From: DATKZM01 sp035527975
GTDB taxonomy: Bacteria > Pseudomonadota > Alphaproteobacteria > JAPULJ01
Direction of reading: 5' to 3'
Length of the DNA: 64,000 nucleotides
NCBI GenBank assembly: GCA_035527975.1
Contig: DATKZM010000008.1
Span: 36,451-100,450, forward strand
Part shown: positions 48,797 to 57,983 of the stretch, piece after piece
Position numbering within the stretch: the stretch's first letter is position 1
How the letters are laid out: every line of letters starts with the position of its first letter
Notes under the pieces: generated by a model
Seen by the model: the letters and a program-made list of their open reading frames with translations, nothing else
The model's database searches: none
What the model was told of the DNA's origin: nothing
Translations under genes and position numbers: made by a program

Positions 48797-49555
48797 ATGA
48801 TCCGCTTCATCCCCATTTCTGCTGCCGCGGCGGTATTCGCACTGGCGCTGCTGACTGGCGGAAGCACCACGACGCTGGCCGACAAGGGGCCGGTCGTGGT
48901 CGAGCTCTACACCTCGCAAGGGTGTAATTCGTGCCCTCCTGCCGACGCCTATCTGGGCGAGCTGGCCAAGCGGCAGAACGTCATCGCGCTCAGCTTCCAT
49001 GTGACCTATTGGGATTATCTGGGCTGGAAGGACCGTTTTGCCCTCAAAGCCGCAACCAAGCGCCAGCGCGCTTACTCCCGGCATTTCCGCCGCGGCTACG
49101 TCTACACGCCCCAGATGGTGATCGACGGGCAATCGGAAGTGGTCGGCTCGCGGAACGTCTTGGTCGACCGGGCCATCGGCAAGGCCACACGCCGGGCCGA
49201 TAAGATCACGGTAACCTTCAAGAAGACCGACGACGGCAAGCTCCACGCCGTGCTGCCGACGCGCAAGGCCAGTGGAACAGCGGAACGGGCCACCATCTGG
49301 ATGGTGCTGTTCGACCGCAGTCATACCACCGATGTCCGGGGCGGCGAGAATGGCGGAAAGAAACTCACCCACCACAACGTGGTGCGCAAGCTGATGCCGC
49401 TCGGCACCTGGGATGGAGAGGGCAAGAGCATCGCTTTGCCGGTGTACACCGCCGGCCCCGACGGCCGGCGCGACGGCTGTGTCGTCATCGTCCAGAGCAA
49501 CCAGACCGGCCGTATCATCGGCGCGGCGGCGATGCCACTCGCGCAGACGAACTGA
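48797..49555 (+). CDS. DUF1223 family secreted thioredoxin-like protein
   Basis: A 252-residue protein with a signal peptide and VVELYTSQGCNSCPPADAYL (CxxC as CNSC), the hallmark of the DUF1223 family. It then has FHVTYWDYLGWKDRF and YTPQMVIDG, typical of the thioredoxin-fold part. A periplasmic redox role is likely but the substrate is unknown. The start at 48797 is the only ATG before the signal peptide. Confidence 0.92.
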   Translation: MIRFIPISAAAAVFALALLTGGSTTTLADKGPVVVELYTSQGCNSCPPADAYLGELAKRQNVIALSFHVTYWDYLGWKDRFALKAATKRQRAYSRHFRRGYVYTPQMVIDGQSEVVGSRNVLVDRAIGKATRRADKITVTFKKTDDGKLHAVLPTRKASGTAERATIWMVLFDRSHTTDVRGGENGGKKLTHHNVVRKLMPLGTWDGEGKSIALPVYTAGPDGRRDGCVVIVQSNQTGRIIGAAAMPLAQTN

Positions 49556-49651
49556 CCCGCCGACCACCGGTAAGTATTGCCACTGCCTTGACCGCCGCCT
49601 AGAAAGCGGGGTGACGATCGTCCCTGGCCACAGGCAATTCGTCGATCGCCC

Positions 49652-50071
49652 ATGGATTCGCTTGGCAAAGTATGGCGCACCTGGAAGTCCCGTCTCGTCG
49701 GCGGGCGGCCGGCGACCGTGCCGATGATCTGGTTTTCCGACACCAAGGCCGGGGACGTCCTGCACGTCAACTGGGATAAGGAACCTTATTGGTCCTACAA
49801 CTGGGTCGATCTTGTGGTCGAGGCCCTGTCGCGCAGCCATCCCACGCTCAAGGAGGACGACAGAACCAATGCCGCGGGCGAACGCATCTGGACGGGATCG
49901 GTCGGCGGCATTGCGCTCAAAATCGATCTCGACGGCAGCTTCGGCATCGAGATCACCACACAGATCCCAGAGGAAGCGGCCGCGCTCGAAGTTATCGAGA
50001 AGTCGCTGCGCCGCGAGCTGATCGAGAAACAGTCGCCAACGACTGAGCGCGTTTCGCCGCGAGCGCCTTAG
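49652..50071 (+). CDS. Uncharacterised 139-residue protein
   Basis: A small protein, basic at the start (GKVWRTWKSRLVGGRPA), with a mixed alpha/beta middle (MIWFSDTKAGDVLHVNWDK, GGIALKIDLDGSFGIEI) and a charged end. No signal peptide or membrane helix is seen. It follows the DUF1223 gene after 96 bases on the same strand and may be part of that unit. Family not recognised. Confidence 0.6.
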   Translation: MDSLGKVWRTWKSRLVGGRPATVPMIWFSDTKAGDVLHVNWDKEPYWSYNWVDLVVEALSRSHPTLKEDDRTNAAGERIWTGSVGGIALKIDLDGSFGIEITTQIPEEAAALEVIEKSLRRELIEKQSPTTERVSPRAP

Positions 50072-50095
50072 AGCACAATCGCGTCACAGTGATCT
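50071..50095. repeat. 25-base intergenic repeat, copy 2
   Basis: Matches 30566-30590 at 23 of 25 bases. It reaches into the stop codon of the Sel1-repeat gene and could act as a terminator between the two convergent genes. Confidence 0.45.
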
Positions 50096-51041
50096 AGTTC
50101 ACCTTGGGGCGAATTTCGGCGAGGCGGGCTTTGCCCCGGCGCAGCTCGATCGAGCGAATGATGCGAAGCAGCGCGGCGCGCTCCTTTTTCGCCTGATTGT
50201 CGCCGCGCTCGGCGGCGAGCGTGTACCAGACATAGGCGTTCGGATAGTCGCGCGCGAGCTGGGTGGAGTTGTGGTAGATGCGCGCCAGAAAGACCATGGC
50301 ATTCACCTCACCGGCGAGGGCTGCTTTGATCCACCAGTCGCGCGCCTGGACCTCGCTTTTCTTGAAAATGCGGCCGTTGAAATAGAAAACGCCCATCGTC
50401 GTCAGCGCGGCCGGGTGGCCGGCCTCCGCCGAGGCTCGATAGAGCGCAAGACTTTTCGGGATGTCCTTGCGCACGCCGATCCCCGCGAAATAGAGCGCCG
50501 CGAGCTTGAAGCGCGCCTCGGCATGACCTTGCCCCGAAGCCTTCTCGTACCAGCCGACGGCCGCGCTCTGGTCCTGCTTGACGCCCTTGCCGCGCAGCAG
50601 CACGTCGCCCATCGTGTATTGCGCGTTGGGCAGGCCGGCTTCCGCCGCCATCGCCAGCCACTCATAGGCCTTCTTGGCGTCGGCGCGCCCGACCCCCAGG
50701 CCGCCCGCATAAAGCTTGTAGAGCCCGAATTGCGCGCGCGTATGGCCGCTTTCGGCAAGCGGCAGCCAGGCGGCGTGGGCGTCGGTATAGCGGCGGGTGA
50801 CGAAGCGGGTGGCGCCAAAGCGATAGCAGGATTCACGGATCCGGCGGGTCCGCCTCCGCGCGGCCCGTGCCGCGGTGCGCGCGCGCTGCTTCTCGCTTTG
50901 CCGGCCGCCGGATGTCGCCTTGGCGGTATCCTTCTTTGCTTCCGGTTGGTAGTTGCCCGCAACGCAGCGACGCGCGTTGCTTGCCGCCGCTGCTGGAGCG
51001 GTCAGCACGAAGGCAGCCATTCCCACCAATAGCCAGCGCAT
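50094..51041 (-). CDS. Secreted Sel1-repeat protein
   Basis: A 315-residue protein with a signal peptide (WLLVGMAAFVLTAPAAAA), a basic linker, and about five to six Sel1 repeats, for example AQFGLYKLYAGGLGVGRADA, AQYTMGDVLLRGKGVKQDQ and ARFKLAALYFAGIGVRKDI. Sel1 arrays are protein-protein scaffolds, here in the periplasm. The start at 51041 opens the signal peptide; the longer frame upstream is not supported. No partner is obvious. Confidence 0.88.
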   Translation of the reverse strand: MRWLLVGMAAFVLTAPAAAASNARRCVAGNYQPEAKKDTAKATSGGRQSEKQRARTAARAARRRTRRIRESCYRFGATRFVTRRYTDAHAAWLPLAESGHTRAQFGLYKLYAGGLGVGRADAKKAYEWLAMAAEAGLPNAQYTMGDVLLRGKGVKQDQSAAVGWYEKASGQGHAEARFKLAALYFAGIGVRKDIPKSLALYRASAEAGHPAALTTMGVFYFNGRIFKKSEVQARDWWIKAALAGEVNAMVFLARIYHNSTQLARDYPNAYVWYTLAAERGDNQAKKERAALLRIIRSIELRRGKARLAEIRPKVN

Positions 51042-51227
51042 AGGAGACTTTCCTTTGATCGTTGACCCGGTTCGGCGGTAGTCGTCCGGTCGCGCGAGTT
51101 TGAGCAATCTTGCCGGCTCGCGGTCCCAGGATAGTGATGCACGGTTCGTGGCGGTTGGTCCGCTTGATATCCGCCGATTCCGGACCCTAGCGCGCGACCT
51201 GCTGCCCCGCAAGCCGCCGAATTATGG

Positions 51228-54125
51228 CTATTCGGCGGCGGTCTGATAGGCCTCGAGCGGCGGACAGGCGCAAACCAGATGACGGTCGCCATAAGCCTGA
51301 TCGATGCGGCCGACCGGCGGCCAGTACTTTGCATCGCGCAGGCCGGGAACGGGAAAGCCGGCGGTCTGGCGATCATAGACGTGCGCCCAGTCGCTCGCCG
51401 TCACCTCATCTAGGGTGTGCGGCGCGCCGACGAGCGGGTTGTCGTCCTGCGGCCAATCGCCGGCCTCGATGCGGCCAATCTCGGCGCGGATCGCGATCAT
51501 GGCATCGCAGAAACGGTCGAGCTCGGCCTTGGACTCGCTCTCGGTCGGCTCGATCATCAGCGTGCCCGCAACCGGCCACGACATGGTCGGCGCGTGGAAA
51601 CCGTAATCCATCAGGCGCTTGGCGATGTCGTCGACGCTGACGCCGGCCGACGCTTTGAATTCGCGCGGATCGACGATGCATTCATGGGCGACCAGCCCGC
51701 CGGGGCCGCTGTAGACGATCGGGAAATACGCCCCGAGGCGCTTGGCGATGTAGTTGGCGTTTAGGATCGCAACCTCGGTGGCGCGCTTGAGACCCGCCGG
51801 GCCCATCATGGCGATGTAGGCCCAGGAGATCGGCAGGATGAGCGCACTGCCCCAGGGCGCCGCCGCGACCGGCCCCATGCCGGTTTGCGGCCCGGCCTCG
51901 GCGACTAGCGGATGGTTCGGCAGGTAGGGTGCAAGATGCCCGCGCACGCCGATGGGGCCGACCCCCGGACCGCCGCCGCCATGAGGAATACAGAAGGTCT
52001 TGTGGAGGTTGAGGTGCGCTACGTCGGCGCCGAAGCGCCCCGGCTTGGCGAGGCCCACCATTGCATTCAGATTGGCGCCGTCGAGATAGACCTGTCCGCC
52101 ATGGTCGTGAACGATCTGGCAGATTTCGACGATGCTTTCCTCGAACACGCCGTGGGTCGAGGGATAGGTGATCATCAGCGCGGCCAATGTGTCGGCATGC
52201 GCAGCGGCCTTTGTTTTCAAGTCCTCGACATCGACATTGCCGGCCTCGTCGCAGCCGACCACGACGACGCTGAGGCCCGCCATGACGGCGCTGGCCGGGT
52301 TGGTGCCATGGGCCGAGCTCGGGATCAGGCAGACCTTGCGCCGGCCCTCACCGCGTCCGGCGTGATAGCGCTCAATGACGCGGAGCCCGGCATACTCGCC
52401 CTGGCTGCCGGCATTGGGCTGAACCGACAGCGCGTCGAAACCGGTGATCTCGCACAGCCAGGCTTCGAGCTCGGCGATCAGCTCGCGCGTTCCAGCGCTT
52501 TGCGCGAGTGGCGCAAAGGGGTGGAGGCCCGCGAATTCCGGCCAGGTGATCGCCTGCATCTCGGCGGCGGCATTGAGCTTCATGGTGCAGGAGCCGAGCG
52601 GGATCATCGAGCGGTCGAGCGCAATGTCTTTGTCTTGGAGGCGCTTCAGGTAGCGCATCATCTCGGTCTCCGACCGGTAGAGCGAGAACACCGGATGGGT
52701 CAGGAAAGCGCTTGTGCGAAGGAGCGTTGGGGGCAGCGCGTCAGCGACCGTAGCATCGAGCTCGGCGACCGTGATGGCGATGTCATCCGCATCCGCGAAG
52801 GCCGCCCACACAGCCTCGATCTCACTGGCCGTCGTCGTCTCATCGACCGAAAGGCCGATCCGGTCGGCATCGACCTCGCGCAGGTCGACGCCGCGCGCTC
52901 GCGCCCGCGCGGCAATCGCCGTGGCCTTGCCCTTGGCGGTGACCGTGATTGTGTCGAAGAAAGCGCCGGTGTCCACATTGACGCCGAAGTGTTCCAGACC
53001 CTTGGCAAGAATGGTCGTCAGGCGATGGACCCGCTGGGCAATCGTCTTCAGCCCCTCGGGCCCGTGATAGACCGCGTACATGCCGGCGATCACCGCGAGC
53101 AGGACCTGGGCGGTGCAAATATTGCTGGTCGCCTTCTCGCGGCGGATGTGTTGCTCGCGGGTCTGGAGCGCGAGGCGATAGGCGGGTTTGCCGCCAGTGT
53201 CGACCGATACGCCGACGAGGCGCCCCGGGATGGCGCGGCGATGCTCCTCGCGGGTGGCGAAATAGGCGGCGTGCGGGCCGCCGAAGCCCATCGGCACGCC
53301 AAAGCGCTGGGCACTGCCGACCACGATATCGGCGCCCCATTCGCCCGGCGGCGTGAGCAGCGTGAGGGCAAGGAGGTCAGCCGCGACGACGACCAGCGCG
53401 CCGTTTGCATGCGTCGCTTCCACCTCCGCGCGGTAGTCGCGGATCGTGCCGGACGACGCGGGATACTGGAGCAGCACCCCGAAACAGTCGGTGCCGGCAA
53501 GATCGCTGGCGCAGTCGCCGACCACGACCGCGATGCCGAGCGCCTCGGCGCGGGTTTGCACGACGGCGAGGGTCTGCGGATGGCAGTTGCGGTCGACGAA
53601 GAAGGTATCCGACTTGGCTTTGCCGACGCGCCTGGCCAGCGTCATCGCCTCGGCGGCCGCCGTCGCTTCGTCGAGCATCGAGGCGTTGGCTAGCTCCATG
53701 CCGGTCAGGTCCATCACCATGGTCTGGAAATTGATCAACGCCTCGAGCCGGCCCTGGCTGATCTCCGGCTGGTAGGGCGTGTAGGCGGTGTACCAGCCGG
53801 GATTTTCCAGGAGATTGCGCTGGATGACCGGGGGCAAATGCGTGCCGTGGTAGCCGAGCCCGATCATCGAGGCGAGCGGCTGGTTCTTTGCGCCCAGTGC
53901 TTGCAGCCGCGCCAACGCCTCCGCTTCAGTGAGCGCGTCCGGCAGGGCTAGGGGCGCGTCGGTGCGGATCGCCCTGGGGACCGCCTTTTGGGTCAACGCC
54001 TCGAGCGTGTCGTAGCCGACCGTGTCCAGCATCTGCGCGATCTCGAGCGCACCGGGTCCGACATGGCGGCGCGTGAAGTCCTCGCGGTTCTCAAGGCTTA
54101 CAAGCGAGCGGCGTGGGTCTGTCAT
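51228..54125 (-). CDS. gcvP: Glycine dehydrogenase (decarboxylating), P protein
   Basis: A 965-residue single-chain P protein, the usual length for the undivided form. It starts with FTRRHVGPGALEIAQML. The pyridoxal lysine is in LNLHKTFCIPHGGGGPGVGP, at about residue 705. It decarboxylates glycine and passes aminomethyl to the H protein. It is the last gene of gcvT-gcvH-gcvP, 52 bases after gcvH. The start at 54125 is preferred over an upstream ATG at 54218, which would overlap gcvH. Confidence 0.96.
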   Translation of the reverse strand: MTDPRRSLVSLENREDFTRRHVGPGALEIAQMLDTVGYDTLEALTQKAVPRAIRTDAPLALPDALTEAEALARLQALGAKNQPLASMIGLGYHGTHLPPVIQRNLLENPGWYTAYTPYQPEISQGRLEALINFQTMVMDLTGMELANASMLDEATAAAEAMTLARRVGKAKSDTFFVDRNCHPQTLAVVQTRAEALGIAVVVGDCASDLAGTDCFGVLLQYPASSGTIRDYRAEVEATHANGALVVVAADLLALTLLTPPGEWGADIVVGSAQRFGVPMGFGGPHAAYFATREEHRRAIPGRLVGVSVDTGGKPAYRLALQTREQHIRREKATSNICTAQVLLAVIAGMYAVYHGPEGLKTIAQRVHRLTTILAKGLEHFGVNVDTGAFFDTITVTAKGKATAIAARARARGVDLREVDADRIGLSVDETTTASEIEAVWAAFADADDIAITVAELDATVADALPPTLLRTSAFLTHPVFSLYRSETEMMRYLKRLQDKDIALDRSMIPLGSCTMKLNAAAEMQAITWPEFAGLHPFAPLAQSAGTRELIAELEAWLCEITGFDALSVQPNAGSQGEYAGLRVIERYHAGRGEGRRKVCLIPSSAHGTNPASAVMAGLSVVVVGCDEAGNVDVEDLKTKAAAHADTLAALMITYPSTHGVFEESIVEICQIVHDHGGQVYLDGANLNAMVGLAKPGRFGADVAHLNLHKTFCIPHGGGGPGVGPIGVRGHLAPYLPNHPLVAEAGPQTGMGPVAAAPWGSALILPISWAYIAMMGPAGLKRATEVAILNANYIAKRLGAYFPIVYSGPGGLVAHECIVDPREFKASAGVSVDDIAKRLMDYGFHAPTMSWPVAGTLMIEPTESESKAELDRFCDAMIAIRAEIGRIEAGDWPQDDNPLVGAPHTLDEVTASDWAHVYDRQTAGFPVPGLRDAKYWPPVGRIDQAYGDRHLVCACPPLEAYQTAAE

Positions 54126-54177
54126 GCCGGATCTCCGGGGTTTGGATGTTCTCGGTGGAAGTGCAACCGGCGCCCGG

Positions 54178-54555
54178 TCAGTCGAGTCCGGCGACATATG
54201 CCTTGTAAGCGGCTTCATTCATCAGCGCGTCGAGCTCGGAGGCATCGTCGAGTTCGAGCTTGATGAACCAGCCCTCGCCCGTGGCGTCCTGGTTCACCAG
54301 GGTCGGCTCGTCGGCGAGGGCTTCGTTGACCTCGGTTACGGAGCCGCCGACGGGAGCGTAGACTTCGCTCGCAGCCTTGACCGATTCCACGACCGCGATC
54401 TGGTCCCGGACGGCGAGCGCCTTGCCCACCTCGGGCAGCTCGACATAGACGACGTCGCCAAGCTGCTCCTGGGCGTAATCGCTGATGCCGCACGTGGCGG
54501 TGTCGCCGTCAAGGCGGACCCATTCGTGGTCTTCGGTGTATTTGATCCCGCTCAT
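54178..54555 (-). CDS. gcvH: Glycine cleavage system H protein
   Basis: A 125-residue protein with the lipoyl lysine in VVESVKAASEVYAPVGG (ESVKAASE) and the start KYTEDHEWVRLDGD typical of H proteins. It shuttles the aminomethyl group between P, T and L proteins. The gap of 149 bases from gcvT holds two inverted repeats. Confidence 0.97.
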   Translation of the reverse strand: MSGIKYTEDHEWVRLDGDTATCGISDYAQEQLGDVVYVELPEVGKALAVRDQIAVVESVKAASEVYAPVGGSVTEVNEALADEPTLVNQDATGEGWFIKLELDDASELDALMNEAAYKAYVAGLD

Positions 54556-54592
54556 CTGGGCTCCCTTTCAATCGCGTTGGTCTTTAGTGTCC

Positions 54593-54627
54593 TGTCCCGA
54601 AAATGCGTCCCACGAATTTTCGGGACA
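54593..54627. terminator. Inverted repeat between gcvT and gcvH, 12-bp arms
   Basis: TGTCCCGAAAAT and its exact complement (54593-54604/54616-54627) surround an 11-base loop. No U-tract follows on the minus strand, so it would be a stability or attenuation hairpin, or a repeat remnant, rather than a strong terminator. Confidence 0.5.
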
Positions 54628-54650
54628 AGCAGGCCACTGCATATCTGGGT

Positions 54651-54692
54651 CTAGTGTGATTCAGCCCCCGAATTTCGGAGCCATCACACTAG
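54651..54692. repeat. Inverted repeat between gcvT and gcvH, 10-bp arms with inner palindrome
   Basis: CTAGTGTGAT at 54651-54660 pairs exactly with 54683-54692. The 22-base interior has its own palindrome, CCGAATTTCGG (54668-54678). It is 13 bases after the gcvT stop. This nested form suggests a small dispersed repeat or an RNA-processing hairpin. Confidence 0.5.
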
Positions 54693-54704
54693 CGTTCCTC
54701 AAGC

Positions 54705-55817
54705 TCAGTCGGGCCGGCGGTAGCCGGGCGTAACAAAGGGCATCCTGGCAACCGCGGCCGGCCGCGCCGTGCCGCGCACCATCAGATTGACGGCCGTGTC
54801 CGCCTTGGCGAAGGCGGTCTCGACATAGCCCATGGCGACCGGTCCGCCGACGCTGGGCCCGAAGCCGCCGCTGGTGACCGCGCCGATGACGCGCTCTTCG
54901 GCGTTGGCGATTTTCGTGCCTTCGCGTGCCGGCGCCTTGCCTTCGGGACGCAGGCCGACGCGCTTGCGGGCGACGCCGTTCTCGATTTGCGCAAGGATCA
55001 CCTCGGCGCCAGGAAAGCCGCCCTCTTCGCGGCGGCGCTTGGCGATCGTCCACAAAAGCGCCGCCTCGACCGGGCTGGTGGTTTCGTCGATATCGTGGCC
55101 GTAGAGGCAGAGCCCGGCCTCAAGGCGCAGCGAATCGCGCGCGCCGAGGCCGACGGGGGCGACATCGGGGTTGTCGAGTAGCTTTTGGGCAATGGCCGCG
55201 GCGCGCTCGGCCGGCGCGGAGATCTCAAAGCCATCCTCGCCAGTATAGCCCGAGCGCGTGACGAAGCAGTTGGTGCCATCGACCGCCATTGCCGCGCCTT
55301 GCAAAAAATAGAGCGCGGCGCTGTCAGGCGCGAGCGTGCTCACGGCGGCCGCAGCCTTGGGGCCCTGCACCGCGATCAGCGCGCGCTCGGGCAGCGGCTC
55401 GACCGTGGCGCGGCCGTCGAGGCCGTCTTGCATGAGGGCTATGTCTTGGGCCTTGCAGGCGGCGTTGACGACGACAAAAAGATGATCGCCCGCATTGGTC
55501 ACCATGAGGTCGTCGAGGATGCCGCCAGCCTCGTTGGTGAAGAGCGTGTAGCGCATCTCGCCGGGCGCCAATCCCGTCAGATCACCGACCACGAGGCTTT
55601 CCAGCGCGGCGGCGGCATTGTCGCCGGTGATCCGGACCTGACCCATGTGCGAGACGTCGAACAGCCCGGCGCTCGCGCGGGTGTGCAGATGTTCTTTCAG
55701 CACGCCCGCCGGGTACTGGACCGGCATGTCATAGCCGGCGAATGCGACCATCTTGCCGCCGAGCCGGCAATGCAGATCGTGAAGGGGGGTGCGTTCCAGG
55801 GATTGGGTCGTCGCCAC
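54705..55817 (-). CDS. gcvT: Aminomethyltransferase (T protein)
   Basis: A 370-residue T protein. LFDVSHMGQVRITG at about residue 50, LVTNAGDHLFVVVNAACK-type strands, GYTGEDGFEI and GLCLYGHDI are family hallmarks. It releases ammonia and forms methylene-tetrahydrofolate. The start is a GTG at 55817 with GGAGG about nine bases upstream; an in-frame GTG at 55847 has no such site. It is the first gene after the glycine riboswitch. Confidence 0.95.
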   Translation of the reverse strand: MATTQSLERTPLHDLHCRLGGKMVAFAGYDMPVQYPAGVLKEHLHTRASAGLFDVSHMGQVRITGDNAAAALESLVVGDLTGLAPGEMRYTLFTNEAGGILDDLMVTNAGDHLFVVVNAACKAQDIALMQDGLDGRATVEPLPERALIAVQGPKAAAAVSTLAPDSAALYFLQGAAMAVDGTNCFVTRSGYTGEDGFEISAPAERAAAIAQKLLDNPDVAPVGLGARDSLRLEAGLCLYGHDIDETTSPVEAALLWTIAKRRREEGGFPGAEVILAQIENGVARKRVGLRPEGKAPAREGTKIANAEERVIGAVTSGGFGPSVGGPVAMGYVETAFAKADTAVNLMVRGTARPAAVARMPFVTPGYRRPD

Positions 55818-55880
55818 CGGTCCGGTTCCTCCGCCAAAGGGTTGCACGGCGCGCAGACCGGCACGAGCCGGCTCACGCGC

Positions 55881-56101
55881 CCCCTCTGTCTTGGAACCTG
55901 AGAGATTTCACCTGCGGCACGTTACGACCGCTTGGGTCGCTCGCGCCCGGCTTACCCCTTCGGTGAGGCGCCTCGCAAGTTCGCGGGCGCCTGCTTTCCA
56001 GAGTGGCCTCACCCTGCGGTCCGGGTGCCTGAGAGTTTCCGGGGCGGTTGCTCCTTCGGCGCCGGGCGCATTGTCGTCCAAAGGCCCGGACTCTCCCGCA
56101 G
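55881..56101 (-). promoter_or_regulatory. Tandem glycine riboswitch
   Basis: On the minus strand, reading toward gcvT, the first aptamer begins near 56101 with GCGGGAGAGTC. It continues with CGCCGAAGGAGCAA and ends with AAACTCTCAGGCA near 56025. A second aptamer follows at once: the GTGAGGCCACTCTGG segment, CACCGAAGGGGTAAGCC, and AATCTCTCAGGTTCCAAGAC to 55881. The GAGAG...CTCTCAGG pairs and the CCGAAGG motifs are the class signature. Two aptamers in tandem with a short linker are the classic form. It should switch gcvT-gcvH-gcvP on with glycine. Confidence 0.93.
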
Positions 56102-56192
56102 GGATCTACGGCGCGGCACCAAATCATCACGCGCACCGCTGCGGCTCAACCTAGTGATGCTGCTCTGAATGTCAACCAATGCGCCGCCCGCC

Positions 56193-56777
56193 TCACGGCC
56201 GGTCGTCGCCTTGCGGTGGGCGTTTGCGGCCGTGCAGCATCGCCGCGACCAGGTTCTCGTGCTGGCGAAATGATGTCACGATGACACCGCCGACATGGAT
56301 CGCCGCGAGCACGAGCAACAGATCGGCTAGCACCGAATGCAGGGTCTCGACCCAGGCGACGCCCCAATACGCGTCGGTGGTATAGAGCCAACCCGATGCC
56401 GCGGCGCCGAAGGCCGTCAACAGCAGTGCCATGATCATCCAGGCGCCGAGCGGATTGTGGCCGACATAGCGCGGCTCGCGACCGCGCACCAGGGCGTGGG
56501 CGTATTCGAGCGTCGCGCGCGGCGCGCGCACGAAGCGGCCGAAGCGCGCTTTCCCGGAGCCAAACGCCCCCCAAAGGCAGCGAAGCGCCACCAGCGTCAG
56601 CACGGCATAACCGACGGCGTCGTGAACCTTCGCAGGACCCGTCGTGGTCAGCCAGGTTATCGCAATACCGAGGACCAGGCCCCAATGCACGAGCCTGATC
56701 AGCGGATGCCATACCGTAACCAGGGCCTTGCGACCGGGGGTGGTTCCGTCGAGCTTACCGGGTCCGCGACCCGCCAT
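56193..56777 (-). CDS. Cytochrome b561 family membrane protein
   Basis: A 194-residue protein with four transmembrane helices. VWHPLIRLVHWGLVLGIAITWL and VETLHSVLADLLLVLAAIHVGG hold the paired histidines that bind two haems b. It transfers electrons across the inner membrane, in the CybB manner. It ends six bases before the start of the PepSY-like gene on the other side and forms a unit with it. Confidence 0.9.
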   Translation of the reverse strand: MAGRGPGKLDGTTPGRKALVTVWHPLIRLVHWGLVLGIAITWLTTTGPAKVHDAVGYAVLTLVALRCLWGAFGSGKARFGRFVRAPRATLEYAHALVRGREPRYVGHNPLGAWMIMALLLTAFGAAASGWLYTTDAYWGVAWVETLHSVLADLLLVLAAIHVGGVIVTSFRQHENLVAAMLHGRKRPPQGDDRP

Positions 56778-56783
56778 CGCCGA

Positions 56784-57062
56784 TCAGCGGCGGCTGGTCA
56801 GGACGTGCTTGAAGGTGACCGGGTGAAAATAGGCCTCCACGCGCTCGCCATTGTCGTTGATGGCGTAGACTTCGTAACAACCACCATCGACCTTGATACG
56901 GCGAACCTTCCAGCCTTCGCCGGTCAGCTTGGTCTTCAGGGTGTCCTGCGACTGCCAGCCGGATTTCGGTCCGGAGTTACACGTCGTCAATCCCGTGGCT
57001 TGGGCAGCGGGGGCGACAGCAAGCGCAAGCATGGCGGCGGCGATCAAGAGAGCAGGCTTCAT
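56784..57062 (-). CDS. Secreted PepSY-like domain protein
   Basis: A 92-residue protein with a signal peptide (ALLIAAAMLALAVAPAAQA) and a domain with KTKLTGEGWKVRRIKVDGGCYEVYAIN and EAYFHPVTFKHV, matching the small periplasmic PepSY-like (PF13670) proteins often encoded next to cytochrome b561. It precedes the b561 gene by six bases in the same operon. It has two cysteines, C28 and C62, that may pair. Function unknown. Confidence 0.85.
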   Translation of the reverse strand: MKPALLIAAAMLALAVAPAAQATGLTTCNSGPKSGWQSQDTLKTKLTGEGWKVRRIKVDGGCYEVYAINDNGERVEAYFHPVTFKHVLTSRR

Positions 57063-57175
57063 TCATCCCTCCACGGTAAATTGGCCGATGGGGCACCATC
57101 GACGGGTACGCGGCAGCGATGCTGCGTTCCAAGATGCAAACGGCTTATCCAACTTAATCCGTCGAATATTCCCAG

Positions 57176-57733
57176 TTAGAGACCGAGCCGTGCGCGATTG
57201 TAGCGCAGCTCGTCATCGGTGAGCTGGAAGCCCGTCCAGATCTCGAAGGCCGCACCACCGGTGCGCTTGCCTTGCGCCAAATCGACGAACATCCAGGAGC
57301 CTTCGCGAAAATCGAGGCTGGCCTTGTTGCCGAGTTCGAAGCGGATCGGGAAGGTGCGCTTGGCCAGCACCGTGCCGGAACGGTCGGTGACGATCACGAA
57401 GTAGACCGCGCCGCCGCCACTGCCTTGCCATTTCGGTCCCCGCCGCGCGGTGACCAGCACCTCGACATTGGCCTCCAGCTCGCTCAGCGTGCCGCCGCCA
57501 TATTTGCACAGCATCTTGATGTCGGTCATCTCGATCGAGTAGGCGGCATTGGCCGGCGACATCGGACCGGTGGGACTAAATTTCGTGATACTGGACGCGT
57601 GGTTCAGGATCGCAACGCGCGGGCATACCTTGGTCTGCTGGGTGCCACAGCTCGCAAGGATCAATGCCAATGCCGCCAGCATCATGCCGGCGCGAATACT
57701 CGCGCCGACGGAACTGCTATTTGCGCGGCGCAT
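57176..57733 (-). CDS. Predicted lipoprotein of unknown function
   Basis: A 185-residue protein, if the start at 57733 is right, with a lipobox LILASC at the end of its signal peptide. The mature part has SIEMTDIKMLCKYGGGTLSEL, AVYFVIVTDRSGTVLAKRTFP and FEIWTGFQLTDDELRYNR. It is anchored to a membrane and faces the periplasm. An ATG at 57766 overlaps the CDGSH gene and is an alternative start. Family unknown. Confidence 0.7.
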   Translation of the reverse strand: MRRANSSSVGASIRAGMMLAALALILASCGTQQTKVCPRVAILNHASSITKFSPTGPMSPANAAYSIEMTDIKMLCKYGGGTLSELEANVEVLVTARRGPKWQGSGGGAVYFVIVTDRSGTVLAKRTFPIRFELGNKASLDFREGSWMFVDLAQGKRTGGAAFEIWTGFQLTDDELRYNRARLGL

Positions 57734-57743
57734 AGGCACGCGA

Positions 57744-57983
57744 TCAGAGGCTTTTATGTGACCCATCGCAATCTGGCTGGCCCTTGGTTTGTTTGCAGCC
57801 GCACAGCCAGACTTCCTTCGTCTCCTCGGCCTTGAAGACGACGGGTGTCATCCCGGTTTCCTTGTGCGATCCGTCGCAGAATGGCTGGTTCTGGCTATGC
57901 CCGCAGGCGCACCAGGCGTAGGTCTTGCCGGCCTCGACTTCGACACCGTAAGGGCTTTTCTGCGCGATTACCGGATCGGTCAT
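57744..57983 (-). CDS. CDGSH iron-sulfur protein with two motifs
   Basis: A 79-residue protein with CACGHSQNQPFCDGSH and LCGCKQTKGQPDCDGSH, two complete CDGSH (C-x-C-x2-(S/T)-x3-P-x-C-D-G-(S/A/T)-H) cluster sites. Each binds a 2Fe-2S cluster by three cysteines and a histidine. Such two-site bacterial proteins are a known group with a redox or iron-sulfur donor role. It is divergent from thrB. The gap to thrB (57984-58236) shows no gene. Confidence 0.92.
   Translation of the reverse strand: MTDPVIAQKSPYGVEVEAGKTYAWCACGHSQNQPFCDGSHKETGMTPVVFKAEETKEVWLCGCKQTKGQPDCDGSHKSL

Noticed and set aside
53405..53775. Small plus-strand frames inside gcvP
   Set aside because: Shadows of gcvP with arginine- and serine-rich composition and no motifs.
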